This document shows positions 25,127 through 33,782 of a stretch of DNA of 64,000 bases, one piece after another. Position numbers and translations under genes: made by a program. Position 1 is the stretch's first letter. Each line of letters begins with the position of its first letter. Origin of the DNA: Faecalibacterium prausnitzii (GTDB lineage: Bacteria > Bacillota > Clostridia > Oscillospirales > Ruminococcaceae); assembly GCF_019967995.1 (NCBI RefSeq), contig NZ_CP065377.1, forward strand, positions 868,001-932,000, read 5' to 3'. The notes below the pieces were generated by a model. That model did not search any database. It was not told where the DNA came from and was given only the letters and a program-made list of their open reading frames with translations.

Positions 25127-27027
25127 CAGCTTGCGGGCTCGGGTGGCTGCTTCTTCTTGATGAAGTTGTACCATTGACCGCCGACACGCCTTGCGCCTAA
25201 AATGCCGCCCATGTTGCGCTTGGCGTTCTGTACCGTCCTCTCGGATATTCCGGCTTCGGCTGCGGCCTTTACAATGTCCTCGCTGGCAAGCTCTTTCCCG
25301 TCTGCAAGCAGGTCAAGTATCAGCCTTTCAGCCTGTTCGGTTTTGGTGGCGTTGTTGCCGCCCGCGCCGGACAGCAGCTCGTCGGCGGTGATGTCGTATT
25401 CGCCTATCCATGAAAAGCCCGTTTCCGGGTCAAGGCAAAAGGCAACAGGCTTGCCCTCCGGCGCAAGGGAAGATTTGTCATGGACGATAACGCGCACATT
25501 CGGTTCTCGCTTCACGCGCCCGATCAGCAGGACGCTCCTTGCTGCGGCGCGGAAGTCGATAGAACCTAATCCCCGGTATGCGCTCTGCCCTCCGGCTGAT
25601 TTGTTTAAGTGTCCGATAAGCACAACGGCGCACCCGGTACGCTCCGCAACATCGGCAAGGCGGCGAAAAATGGGGCGTATCTCGTTTGCCTTGTTCATGT
25701 CGGTTTTCTCGCCCACATACGCCTGTATGGGGTCAAGAATAATCAGCCGCGCCCCGTTCTGCGTGATTGCCTTTTCTATGCGCTCATCGGAGAGGGTAAG
25801 CTCCCGCTTGGCTTCATCAATCACAAGCACCCGGTCAAGGTCTGCGGCGGCTTCTATCAAGCGTGGCTTGACGGTATCGCCCAGCCCGTCCTCGGCGGTC
25901 TGGTAAATTACTTGGAATGGCGGCAAGGGCTTCATTCCCGGCAGCGTTCCCCCGGTGGTGCAGGCGGCGGCAAGGCGTAGGGCAAAAGTGGTCTTGCCCT
26001 CGCCGGGATTGCCCTGCACAATGGTTACTTTCCCAAAGGGAATATACGGCTTCCATAGCCATTCAACGGTCTGTGTGTCAACCTCGCTCATGCGGATAAT
26101 CTCAACGGTTTCTTCCTGCGGCGGCTCTTTCAAGCCGTAGATTGCTTCCCGCAAATACTTCCCGTCTGTGATTTCTGCCCTGCGCGTCTGTACCTCATTC
26201 CAGTCTTTGAAAAGAGGGATAAGGCGGTGGACGGTCAAGCCCTCCGGCATAAGCTCCACAAGGCGGCTGCAAGCGTCGTTTCCGGCTTGGTCGCTATCAA
26301 GGCAGAGATAGACGGTCTGAATGTCTGGACGGTCAGAGAGGAAGCGTAAGAGGGCTTTCTCGCCTACGCCGCCCAACGATAAATAGCTCTGCTTCTGCCA
26401 GCCCTTTTTGAACAGGCAGAGGAAAGATAAGAGGTCTATCGGGGCTTCAAAGACAAAAAGCCTTTTGCCCTCGCCCCGGTAGCAGAAGTTAAAGGCTTTG
26501 TCGCTGCCTTTCACATCAAGCCGGAAGCTCCCGGCTGTGCCGCGCTGGTGGGCGTATCGCGGTATGCCGCTTTCATCTCTGCCGACGAATACGGCGTTAT
26601 GGTGGGCGGCTTCCTCGTAAATATCCCCGGTGGAAAAGAAAAAGCCCGACACATCTTCATCAATGCGGCGGGCGGCTGTGAGGTAGTTCCTCGCTGTTCG
26701 GTTGTCGGTGCTGCGGGGTGGCAGTCGGAAGTCAGAGAGGGGCGCGGGGCTTGGTCTGTCCGGCGGCGGGGCTGTGCCTTTTTCGCCTGTCAGCAGTTCA
26801 ACGGCTTCGGTGAAGCTCTTGCCGAAAAACTCCATGACAAAATCAATGGGTGCGCCGCCCTTGCTCTGGCTGTGCCTGTACCATTTGTTTCCCCGGATAG
26901 TCAAGCTGTCGTGCCGTTTCCAGCGGTATTCATTCCCAGCGCGAGTAAGCTGCTCTCCCTGTGATTGCAGGAAAGAAACAATGTCGGCTTGGTTGGCGCG
27001 GTCTATCTGTTCTTGGGTGTAGTACAT
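25126..27027 (-). CDS. Primase/helicase fusion (DUF3991-Toprim-RepA-type ATPase)
   Basis: 633 residues. An N-terminal zinc-ribbon-like DUF3991 region (EYRWKRHDSLTIRGNKWYRHSQSKGGAPIDFVMEFF) and a Toprim domain (FEAPIDLLSFL, TVYLCLDSDQAGNDA) are followed by a RecA-like ATPase: Walker A QGNPGEGKTTFALRLA, Walker B RLIILDPIQAY. A C-terminal winged helix ends the protein. It would prime and unwind IME-2 DNA during replication after transfer. It sits downstream of the relaxase, 16 bp apart. Confidence 0.88.
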   Translation of the reverse strand: MYYTQEQIDRANQADIVSFLQSQGEQLTRAGNEYRWKRHDSLTIRGNKWYRHSQSKGGAPIDFVMEFFGKSFTEAVELLTGEKGTAPPPDRPSPAPLSDFRLPPRSTDNRTARNYLTAARRIDEDVSGFFFSTGDIYEEAAHHNAVFVGRDESGIPRYAHQRGTAGSFRLDVKGSDKAFNFCYRGEGKRLFVFEAPIDLLSFLCLFKKGWQKQSYLSLGGVGEKALLRFLSDRPDIQTVYLCLDSDQAGNDACSRLVELMPEGLTVHRLIPLFKDWNEVQTRRAEITDGKYLREAIYGLKEPPQEETVEIIRMSEVDTQTVEWLWKPYIPFGKVTIVQGNPGEGKTTFALRLAAACTTGGTLPGMKPLPPFQVIYQTAEDGLGDTVKPRLIEAAADLDRVLVIDEAKRELTLSDERIEKAITQNGARLIILDPIQAYVGEKTDMNKANEIRPIFRRLADVAERTGCAVVLIGHLNKSAGGQSAYRGLGSIDFRAAARSVLLIGRVKREPNVRVIVHDKSSLAPEGKPVAFCLDPETGFSWIGEYDITADELLSGAGGNNATKTEQAERLILDLLADGKELASEDIVKAAAEAGISERTVQNAKRNMGGILGARRVGGQWYNFIKKKQPPEPAS

Positions 27028-27043
27028 AAAAGTTCAACTCCTT

Positions 27044-28549
27044 TCAGCGGTCTATATCATGCCGTTTGGCGCGGTTCTGTGTCTGCTCCGGCTGGTCGGC
27101 GCGGAGTGCAATATCCACGCACCTGCGGATTTTTTGAAGCTCGGCAACCTCGGCGCGGGTATCTTTCAGTTTGGTATAATCGCTGTCCCTCTGTGTTTTG
27201 AGGTCAGCATATTCCTGTTCCCATTCCGCAACAGGTAAGGTCTTTGTTCCTTTAGGCAGATTTGCATGGAGATAGCGGCTTGCTGCGTTCCATAGGGTCA
27301 GCTCGGCGCGGTGGGCTTCCTCGTACTTGTCGCGCTTGTTTGTCCAGCCGTTTTGCAGCTTTTTCAACTCATCGTGAATGGGCTTGTACTCTGTATAGTT
27401 CTTCCCGTATTCAATTAGCTTTTGCAGCTTCTTCATGCGTTCCTCGGCGGTTTTCATTCCCTCCCGGATTGAATAGGCTCTATCACTGACAGAGGAAAGA
27501 GAAGCGTCCAGCTCGTCAAGATTAGAGATACCATGCTCTGAGAGATAGTTGACCGCTGCCGCTATGGTTTTCAATTCATCGGTTGCGTGCTGCTGTTGCC
27601 AACGCTGCGAATACTTCCGGCTCTTTTCTCTCTGAACGCTCAAATATTTCATCAGCAGATTTGCAAGGCTGGGAGATTGCGGCGGCTGCTCCGGGGCGGT
27701 TTCCCGCGCTTTGAACAGGTCGGCAATCCACTCTTTGAGCTTCCCAATCTGCGCCCGGATTTCCCGGATAAGGCGGTTTGCCTTTTGGATATTTCGGTTC
27801 AGTTCGCCTTTCTCGGTGGCGATACCTTTCTTCTCCATCTGGCAAGCAGCCACGCCCATGTGGACGGTGGGTATCTCGTCTATGCCGCGCTCGGCGTTGC
27901 TGCGGTGGTCGATACGCTCCGGGCTTCCGTTCCTCTCCAAAAAGTCGTTGGTATAGTCAGCCCATGCCCTGCGCCACAAGAGGGTGTTGTCCTTGTCGTT
28001 CCAGCCTGTAAGGTCAATTTTGTGCGTCTTGTATCTGCCACTTGGCAAGCGGATACGCTCGCCGTTTTCATCAAGGTCATATTCCTTTTTGGATTTCGCT
28101 GTCCATGTGCCGCGCTCGTCAAGGGGGCGCATAGTCAGCATGATATGACAATGGGGGTTGCCGCTGTTGGTGTCGTGGATAACAAAATCCACACACATTC
28201 CTCTGGAAACAAATTGAGAGGAACAGTATTCCCGGACAAGCCGGATCTGTTCCTCTCTGGATAATTCTATGGGGAGCGCCGCGTCAATCTCTCTGGCAAG
28301 CTGGGCGTTCCCGGCTTTCTCGTAAAGCTCCACGCTGTTCCACAAGGTTGAACGGTCAGAGAATGAGGGTGGGGCATGGGGCGGCAGCATGATTTCTGTA
28401 TGGACAACGCCGCCTTTGCGGGTGTAGTCGTGGGTCATTCCGTCCCACTCGTTTGTCAGCTTTTCGCCGCTTCGGTAGGCGGCTGCGGCAACGGCTGATT
28501 TGCCTTTTCCTCGGCTCACAATACCGATGTTCCAATGGTAAATGGCTAT
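27044..28549 (-). CDS. MobA/MobL family relaxase of IME-2
   Basis: About 501 residues. The N-terminus AIYHWNIGIVSRGKGKSAVA, the HUH motif in SGNPHCHIMLTMRPL and KKEYDLDENGERIRLPSG are diagnostic. The C-terminal half is coiled coil. The family start is placed at an ATA codon (28549) 8 nt after GGGAGG; a GTG overlapping that site and a far upstream ATG are the only standard starts. The oriT-like site lies upstream. It shares domain plan and motifs with the IME-1 relaxase but is clearly diverged. Confidence 0.88.
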   Translation of the reverse strand: MAIYHWNIGIVSRGKGKSAVAAAAYRSGEKLTNEWDGMTHDYTRKGGVVHTEIMLPPHAPPSFSDRSTLWNSVELYEKAGNAQLAREIDAALPIELSREEQIRLVREYCSSQFVSRGMCVDFVIHDTNSGNPHCHIMLTMRPLDERGTWTAKSKKEYDLDENGERIRLPSGRYKTHKIDLTGWNDKDNTLLWRRAWADYTNDFLERNGSPERIDHRSNAERGIDEIPTVHMGVAACQMEKKGIATEKGELNRNIQKANRLIREIRAQIGKLKEWIADLFKARETAPEQPPQSPSLANLLMKYLSVQREKSRKYSQRWQQQHATDELKTIAAAVNYLSEHGISNLDELDASLSSVSDRAYSIREGMKTAEERMKKLQKLIEYGKNYTEYKPIHDELKKLQNGWTNKRDKYEEAHRAELTLWNAASRYLHANLPKGTKTLPVAEWEQEYADLKTQRDSDYTKLKDTRAEVAELQKIRRCVDIALRADQPEQTQNRAKRHDIDR

Positions 28550-28744
28550 GGGTATCACCTCCCGGATAGGATAATAAAACCCGCAAAAATGGTACAGACA
28601 CCAACGGCGGGTGTACTGTTTTTGTGGGTGTGCAGGGATAGCCGCGTAAGCGGCGCAAGGGGTGCAGCCCCTTGTTGCGGCAAAGTCGCCATATCGGAGC
28701 GCGGGGAAAGTTCCCTGTGCGGAGATGAGCCCTCGGCAGAGCGC

Positions 28745-28778
28745 ACACGCCCGCAAGGGTGTATAAGTGCGCCCTTTG
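28745..28778 (+). other. Candidate oriT (MOBQ-type nic) of IME-2
   Basis: A hairpin ACACGCCC-gcaa-GGGTGT (one bulged base) is followed by TAAGTGCGCCCT (28764-28775), identical to the nic core known from RSF1010-type MOBQ plasmids. It lies between the relaxase and DUF3847 genes. A GC-rich, stem-forming stretch (28600-28740) adjoins it. Confidence 0.78.
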
Positions 28779-28789
28779 TTCCAAAGGGA

Positions 28790-29086
28790 TTACTCCGCAT
28801 TCCCGTCCCCGGCTCGTTTTTTCAAAAACTCCTGTGCTGGCTCGCTCATCAAGGCAAGCCGTAAAAAGGCTTTCGCGTCCTCGTCCGGCATGGCAATCAG
28901 CTCCGGCACAAGGCTCTCCATGAAGCCGCCGCGCTTACAAAGCCTGTGGTTTCTCGCCTTGCGTTCCTCGACGGATAGCTTCTGCTTGATGATTTTCTCC
29001 CGGTTTTCAAACTGCCGGATTTTCTTCTTGCCTTCCTCAATCTCGGCGGTCAATTCCTCACGGGTTTTCTCCCTCGGTTTCGTCAT
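28790..29086 (-). CDS. DUF3847 family mobilization accessory protein
   Basis: 98 residues: KTREELTAEIEEGKKKIRQF, ENREKIIKQKLSVEERKARNHRLCKRGGFMESLV, then a helical tail. It is homologous in pattern to the IME-1 protein at 6713-7036. The start at 29086 follows AAAGGAG. It ends 15 bp past the nic core, so oriT lies between it and the relaxase. Confidence 0.82.
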   Translation of the reverse strand: MTKPREKTREELTAEIEEGKKKIRQFENREKIIKQKLSVEERKARNHRLCKRGGFMESLVPELIAMPDEDAKAFLRLALMSEPAQEFLKKRAGDGNAE

Positions 29087-29169
29087 AGCTGGTCGCTCCT
29101 TTCTGCCCGTAGGCATGGAAAAAGGGCAGTCGATTTTCTCGGCTGCCCTTGTGGATAATATATTTAGTT

Positions 29170-29739
29170 TTAATAAGCAGAACTTATAATTTCAAAGCTT
29201 AAATTCATATCAGCATTTGCGGCTTTTTCTTCATTTTCTATTGGTTGTATCACAAATTCAAATGTAGGCTCATAGTCCCCGTCCTGCAAGGTTTCTCCAC
29301 CCAAAATCTCGATATGATACCAGCCATTTGCAAGTTCGACAATTGGCTTTTTATTCTGTCTGTAATAAGAAATTAGAGTTTTCACTTTTTCGGGAGTAAA
29401 CTGTTTTAATATGTGCCATGTAAAAAGCATAAGCATATTATTATCCACTTTGAGGGAATAACCACTCCTTCTAAACTGCAATCGGCTTTCCCCTTTGCAC
29501 AACTCCGGTTTATCACCAGAGAGATTAAACAATACGGTATAAGGATAGTTTTCAATGCCACTCATGGGGATAACAATACCTTCACTAAAAGCCCTATCCC
29601 CACTTTCATTTGTGGTAAATTCCGTTGCCAAATCGTCTGAAAGATTATTGGCTCTTTTCCAACTTTCCAGTAGTAAAATGTCACCAAGAATAAAATAATT
29701 AACAAGATCGTTTAATACTTCCGTAAACTTATATATCAT
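29170..29739 (-). CDS. Unknown 189-residue cargo protein of IME-2
   Basis: The gene is clearly more AT-rich than its neighbours, a sign of separate origin. The product is soluble with no signal peptide: IYKFTEVLNDLVNYFILGDILLLESW, then YTVLFNLSGDKPELCKGESRLQFRRSGYSL and ELANGWYHIEILGGE. The start at 29739 has GAGGAGG 6 nt upstream. It is the one gene of IME-2 without an obvious mobility role, so it is the likely cargo. No family recognised. Confidence 0.65.
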   Translation of the reverse strand: MIYKFTEVLNDLVNYFILGDILLLESWKRANNLSDDLATEFTTNESGDRAFSEGIVIPMSGIENYPYTVLFNLSGDKPELCKGESRLQFRRSGYSLKVDNNMLMLFTWHILKQFTPEKVKTLISYYRQNKKPIVELANGWYHIEILGGETLQDGDYEPTFEFVIQPIENEEKAANADMNLSFEIISSAY

Positions 29740-29816
29740 AGTAAACCTCCTCAAAATTTCGATTTGTTGTTCTTTTTTCAAGAGAAGTATAGCACAGGAT
29801 TATGAACAAATCCACC

Positions 29817-30113
29817 TCATTTCAGTCTGCTGGCGGCATTGTTTTCCTTGGCAAACTGCCGCGCTGCTTCCCGCCGTTCCTCACTGTATGGGGCGGTCAG
29901 ACGGAAAGAGAAGCGGCCTTTCTCAATATCAAACTCCATGCAGCCCGTTTCCGGGTCTGCGTCGGTCTGCTGGCAGATCGCCGGATAACGGCGGCTGTAT
30001 GCAAGCAGACGCTTCTTCAAGGCGGTGTTGTGGGTGCGGATATGGATAAGGGGGTCTTTCTCGTCAAACCAAATGTCGGTGGTCTTTTCCTGCTTCGTAA
30101 GCCCTGTTCTCAT
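29817..30113 (-). CDS. Conserved-type small protein of Tn4451-like elements, unknown function
   Basis: 98 residues: TTDIWFDEKDPLIHIRTHNTALKKRLLAY, TDADPETGCMEFDIEKGRFSFRLTAPYSEERREAARQ. The acidic and basic halves look like a small nucleic-acid or protein-binding module. Proteins of this type recur between TnpW and DUF3847 in this class of element. No function is known to me. Confidence 0.65.
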   Translation of the reverse strand: MRTGLTKQEKTTDIWFDEKDPLIHIRTHNTALKKRLLAYSRRYPAICQQTDADPETGCMEFDIEKGRFSFRLTAPYSEERREAARQFAKENNAASRLK

Positions 30114-30246
30114 AAACTCTCCTTTCTGCGCCCCTGTTACGCAGTAGGGGCATTTTTCGGGTGTTTTTCCCGGCTCTTGACTTGGGGGAAATGAGGATTT
30201 TCAAATAGAAACCGCCCGGACGGGGAATGGTTCGCTAGGGCGGCTG

Positions 30247-30438
30247 TTATCGCAAGATTTCTGTTTTTTCCGGCTCTTGACCGTCAGACGCGGATAAACG
30301 CGAGCTGTCGGCAAGTACCAGTTTGAGCAGCTTGTCGCGGAATGTTTCTGTGCTGCTGTGATTGAAAAACAACTCCGCAACAATGGTCTGCCCGTTCCTC
30401 TGGGTCGTGATGATACTGTCGGGGGTCTGTTCTGCCAT
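30247..30438 (-). CDS. tnpW: TnpW family transposon-encoded protein
   Basis: 63 residues with the TnpW core TTQRNGQTIVAELFFNHSSTETFRDKLLKLVL. TnpW proteins accompany TnpX-type recombinases in Tn4451-like elements. GGAG lies upstream. Their role is not established. Confidence 0.8.
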   Translation of the reverse strand: MAEQTPDSIITTQRNGQTIVAELFFNHSSTETFRDKLLKLVLADSSRLSASDGQEPEKTEILR

Positions 30439-30517
30439 AGGCGGCTCCTTTCTTTGGGCGCAAAAGAGGGATTTCCCGTAGTTCGGAAAATCCCTCTTGG
30501 TTGATGGTTATTCTGTT

Positions 30518-32368
30518 TTACTGTGTGGGCTGTGCGGCGGCTGCCTGCGCCTTTCTCCTTGCCCGGTATTCCCGCGCCTTGATACGGTCATACTCCCGCT
30601 GCTTTTCAAGGTTTCTCGCCCGGTACTCCCTTGAATACTGCCGGTGGTAGGCGCGGCTCTTTTCCTTTTTGGCTTCTTCGATTTCCTCCCGCATTTGCCG
30701 GATTTCCTGCTCGGTCGGCTCTGCAAGCTGTGTCACTTCATTCTCAAACTTGCCGATATAATTGAAATATATGCTGATGTGCTGGATTGCGTATCTCGCC
30801 CTTTTCTGGTCGCGCTCATGCACTTCAATCCGGCTGATAAACTCGTTTAGAATGGCGGGGGTAAGCTCGGTAAAGGCAGCATGGCGTTCCGTCAGCTTCA
30901 AAAACTTCTGCGCCCGTCCTCCCGCGTTCTCATAAGCGGACAGCTGCTCTTGGAGCGTGGCAAGCTCCGCTTTCAGCGTGTAGTATTCTTCCGAATACTT
31001 CTGCGACATCTGCTCATAACGGTCTTGCGGGATCGTGCCGAGGGCGTTGTCCTCATAGAGCTTGTTCAGCACCTTGTCAATCTGTTCAAGGCGCGTCGTG
31101 ATTTGCGGGATACGCTTCTGCTGCTTTTTGGTCTGGTCGGTCTGCTGCATGGCAAGGTTCTTTTTCACTAAGGCTTCAAACTCCGCCCGGTTGCTGATAG
31201 AATAGTCCTCGATTTTCTTCAGTACTTCTGCGATGGTCTGCATGAGCAAGTCCGCGTCCATGATGTGCGGGGAATTGCATTTGGGGTTCTTGGCTTTTCC
31301 CTTGTGGTACTCGCTGCAAAAAGCAACGTGCCGCTTGCCGCCGTTCCGGTAATCAATACGAATGTGCATTTTTGCGCCGCAGTCCTTACAGAAAAGTAAG
31401 CCGGACAGAGGGTGGATTTCCCCGTCCCCGTTGGGGCGTCTGACGGGTGCGTTTTCCAAAATCCGCTGTACGGTTTCAAAATCGCTGCGGCTGATAATCG
31501 GCTCATGCACATTTTCTGTGATGTGCCATTGGCTCCGGTCTACATAGTGGTTATGTTTATCCCGGAAATGCTTTGTAGTCTTGAAGTTGACCACATCGCC
31601 GCAATACTCCTGCCGTGTGAGGATATTGGTCAAGGTGACTTTGTTCCACTTGCAGCGGTTATCCTCGTTGAGCGTCTTATTTTTACAGGTTCCCCGCCCT
31701 CGGTCTTTCATGTAGAAAGTGGGGGTTGGGATTTGCTCCTGTGTCAGATGTACGGCGATTTGGTTGCGGTTCTTCCCGCCGATAAACAGACGGAAAATCA
31801 AACGGACAACCTCGGCGGCTTCCTCGTCGATTATCCAAAAATCCTTGTTGTCCGGGTCTTTGACATAGCCGTAAGGGGCTTCGGTGACAATCGGCTTTCC
31901 ACTCATGCCTTTGGTCTTAATGCCCGTTTTCACTTTCTTGCTGATGTCCTTTGCATACCACTCCGACATGATATTGATAAAGGGCGCAAACTCCAATGTG
32001 TCGGGCTTCTCGCTGTCAATGCCGTTGTTGACCGCGATAAAGCGCACATTGTTCCGTCTGAATATCTCCATCGCGTTGCCGACTTGGAGATAGTCACGCC
32101 CCCAGCGGGTAAGGTCTTTCATAATGCAGACACCGATTTTCCCGTTTTCCACATCGTCCATCATGCGGGAGTAGGCAGAACGGTCAAAAAACCTGCCGCT
32201 TTCGTCATCGTCGATGTAGTGCCGGATATTGGTTAGGTGCTGCCCTCTGGCATAGTTCTCCAAAAATATTTTTTGGTTCTGTATGCTGTTGCTCTCGCCG
32301 CCGTCCCTGTCCTCGTCGCCCACGGAAAGGCGGGAGTAAAGGGCTGTAATTTTGCTATAATCAGTCAT
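30518..32368 (-). CDS. Large serine recombinase (TnpX-like) of IME-2
   Basis: 616 residues. The resolvase domain carries ALYSRLSVGDED (nucleophilic Ser), IMKDLTRWGRDYL and FIAVNNGIDS. A recombinase domain and zinc ribbon follow (CKDCGAKMHIRI ... CSEYHKGKAKNPKC), then a coiled coil, then a very basic repeated tail (YHRQYSREYRARNLEKQREY...). AGGAGG lies 8 nt before ATG at 32368. It starts about 57 bp inside the right junction. It would integrate IME-2 into virD4 and excise it. Confidence 0.93.
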   Translation of the reverse strand: MTDYSKITALYSRLSVGDEDRDGGESNSIQNQKIFLENYARGQHLTNIRHYIDDDESGRFFDRSAYSRMMDDVENGKIGVCIMKDLTRWGRDYLQVGNAMEIFRRNNVRFIAVNNGIDSEKPDTLEFAPFINIMSEWYAKDISKKVKTGIKTKGMSGKPIVTEAPYGYVKDPDNKDFWIIDEEAAEVVRLIFRLFIGGKNRNQIAVHLTQEQIPTPTFYMKDRGRGTCKNKTLNEDNRCKWNKVTLTNILTRQEYCGDVVNFKTTKHFRDKHNHYVDRSQWHITENVHEPIISRSDFETVQRILENAPVRRPNGDGEIHPLSGLLFCKDCGAKMHIRIDYRNGGKRHVAFCSEYHKGKAKNPKCNSPHIMDADLLMQTIAEVLKKIEDYSISNRAEFEALVKKNLAMQQTDQTKKQQKRIPQITTRLEQIDKVLNKLYEDNALGTIPQDRYEQMSQKYSEEYYTLKAELATLQEQLSAYENAGGRAQKFLKLTERHAAFTELTPAILNEFISRIEVHERDQKRARYAIQHISIYFNYIGKFENEVTQLAEPTEQEIRQMREEIEEAKKEKSRAYHRQYSREYRARNLEKQREYDRIKAREYRARRKAQAAAAQPTQ

Positions 32369-32415
32369 GTGCATAACCTCCTGTGCGTCCATGTATGTGT
32401 CATTTACACTTAAAA

Positions 32416-32724
32416 TTATGCACTCCACCGGGCAGAGCCGTACTCCATGCCGTGGCGGTACTTCTTGGCGTTTTTTCCACGCAAATAGACCGCCAGCCGT
32501 AACCCTGCACCGCAGCACAAGCCCACCAGCAAATCGAGCGGATGCAAGCTGGGCAGCGGGTTCGCAAACGCCACCGGAACGGTGCCCATCATCGCCATGA
32601 TCTTATCCCCCAGCTCTTTGCCCTCGGCAAGCCGCCACGCTTCGCCAATGTTGGTTGCCACCAGCCCCAGCAAAATATAGGGCAGATACAGTGCCAGCAG
32701 CTTTGTCAGCTTTTTCGTGGTCAC
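32416..32724 (-). pseudogene. virD4: VirD4-like coupling protein, N-terminal part (split by IME-2)
   Basis: It encodes the membrane-anchor region: helices at LLALYLPYILLGLVATNIG and LHPLDLLVGLCCGAGLRLAVYL, then KKYRHGMEYGSARW at the insertion point; IME-2 adds SA and a stop. The GTG start overlaps the pcfB stop (4 bp). The ATPase body lies at 23562-25031. Unless IME-2 excises, the coupling protein is split in two. Confidence 0.88.
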
Positions 32725-33179
32725 AGTCCACGCTCCTGTTCCTTATGCCGGACTTTGCCGGGGAGTTCTGCCGCCGCCTGCACCAGTTTATGCAGTTTTG
32801 CCAGCACCGAGGGGCGTTTGTCCTTGTTGAGCAGGGATGCCGAATATTCCTTGAACGCCGAATGGAAGGCTTCTGCGTCCGGGGCTTTGAAAAAGACCAG
32901 ATACCGGGGCGGCACCTCGGAATTGTCCTTGCGGATAGCATAGTCGATGCCGTACTTTTTGGCATAGCGTTCCAGCCCACGGATGCCGGTCTTGCTGATC
33001 TCCACGCTGGACACACCCCGGTTTTGCCGCAGAAGGGTGCGGATGCTTTGCTTACCTTGGGATGCTTTGGACTGGTACAGCCGAAACGCCGCTTTTACTG
33101 CCCGCAGGACGGTCCGGGCGGACAGCTTTGTGGTGGAGATCATAATGTTGAATGATTTCTGTTCGATTTCTTCCTGCAC
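32721..33179 (-). CDS. pcfB: PcfB family conjugation protein
   Basis: 152 residues matching PcfB/DUF3801: IMISTTKLSARTVLRAVKAAF, VSSVEISKTGIRGLERYAKKYGIDYAIRKD, PPRYLVFFKAPDAEAFHSAFKEY. In related plasmids PcfB helps the coupling protein or relaxosome. The second GTG (33179) is used as start because GGGAGG lies 8 nt upstream. It is directly coupled to virD4. Confidence 0.85.
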   Translation of the reverse strand: MQEEIEQKSFNIMISTTKLSARTVLRAVKAAFRLYQSKASQGKQSIRTLLRQNRGVSSVEISKTGIRGLERYAKKYGIDYAIRKDNSEVPPRYLVFFKAPDAEAFHSAFKEYSASLLNKDKRPSVLAKLHKLVQAAAELPGKVRHKEQERGL

Positions 33180-33209
33180 TGCCGTCACCTCCCACGCAAC
33201 AGGATGCTT

Positions 33210-33647
33210 TTAGCGGTCATGCTCTGCCGTAGGCTTGGTGCGAGACTTTTCTGCCGGAGGTTCATCGGGCACCGGCAGCACCAGCAGGCGGTTGCCCAGT
33301 TTCAGAAAGGCTTCCGGCTGATGGAAAAGCTGCTCGTACTTCTGTGCCAGTTCCGGGGTCAGGGATGCAAAATCCTCCTCGCCCAGTCCCACCACCAGAA
33401 AGGTCCCGGCAACGGCATCGTACATCTGCCCGTCCTCGTCCCGCAGGGCACGGTTCAACGGCAGTCCCATGAGCTTGCCGTCGTCATGGCAGATGATAGC
33501 CACCGGGTCTGCAAAGGGGTAAACAGCATCAATCGAGCCGCCCACAGCCTGCTGCAAGGCTTTCAGGTCGTTGTCAATCTCGACCTGCTGCGGTTGCTGT
33601 CCCGGCGCAATTTTCAGCACCGACAAGGTGTTCTCGTTCTGTTCCAT
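33210..33647 (-). CDS. DUF3846 family protein
   Basis: 145 residues: LKIAPGQQPQQVEIDNDLKALQQAVGGSIDAVYPF, then VAIICHDDGKLMGLPLNRAL, and GTFLVVGLGEEDFASL, the DUF3846 pattern of CTn elements. GAGGAGG lies upstream. It is cytoplasmic; role unknown. Confidence 0.82.
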   Translation of the reverse strand: MEQNENTLSVLKIAPGQQPQQVEIDNDLKALQQAVGGSIDAVYPFADPVAIICHDDGKLMGLPLNRALRDEDGQMYDAVAGTFLVVGLGEEDFASLTPELAQKYEQLFHQPEAFLKLGNRLLVLPVPDEPPAEKSRTKPTAEHDR

Positions 33648-33774
33648 TATCGTCCTCCTCGAATTTGATAGAAATCTCCTGCCCGGCATGGGCGGCGTTC
33701 AACAGAGCTGCCACGAAGAAGCCGAAAAAAGCGCCGGCTTCAAAAAATGCGAAACCGATAAAAAAGTTCAGCAT
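33574..33774 (-). CDS. DUF3789-like small membrane protein
   Basis: About 66 residues: one or two membrane passes (MLNFFIGFAFFEAGAFFGFFVAALLN), then a polar tail that overlaps the DUF3846 start in another frame. TGAGGTG lies upstream. Small proteins of this sort sit at this point in related ICEs. Confidence 0.55.
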   Translation of the reverse strand: MLNFFIGFAFFEAGAFFGFFVAALLNAAHAGQEISIKFEEDDNGTEREHLVGAENCAGTATAAGRD

Positions 33775-33782
33775 GGCACACC

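Larger units (their letters stand above)
25029..32427. mobile_element. IME-2: 7.4-kb mobilizable element inserted in virD4
   Basis: The split virD4 gene and the shared CCA (25029-25031 and 32425-32427) define the ends. From right to left it encodes a TnpX-like serine recombinase, TnpW, two unknown proteins, DUF3847, an oriT-like site, a MobA/MobL relaxase and a primase/helicase. Joining the ends gives an attP-like sequence with CACTT (32407-32411) and AAGTG (25046-25050) as outer inverted arms. It has no secretion genes. Confidence 0.88.
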
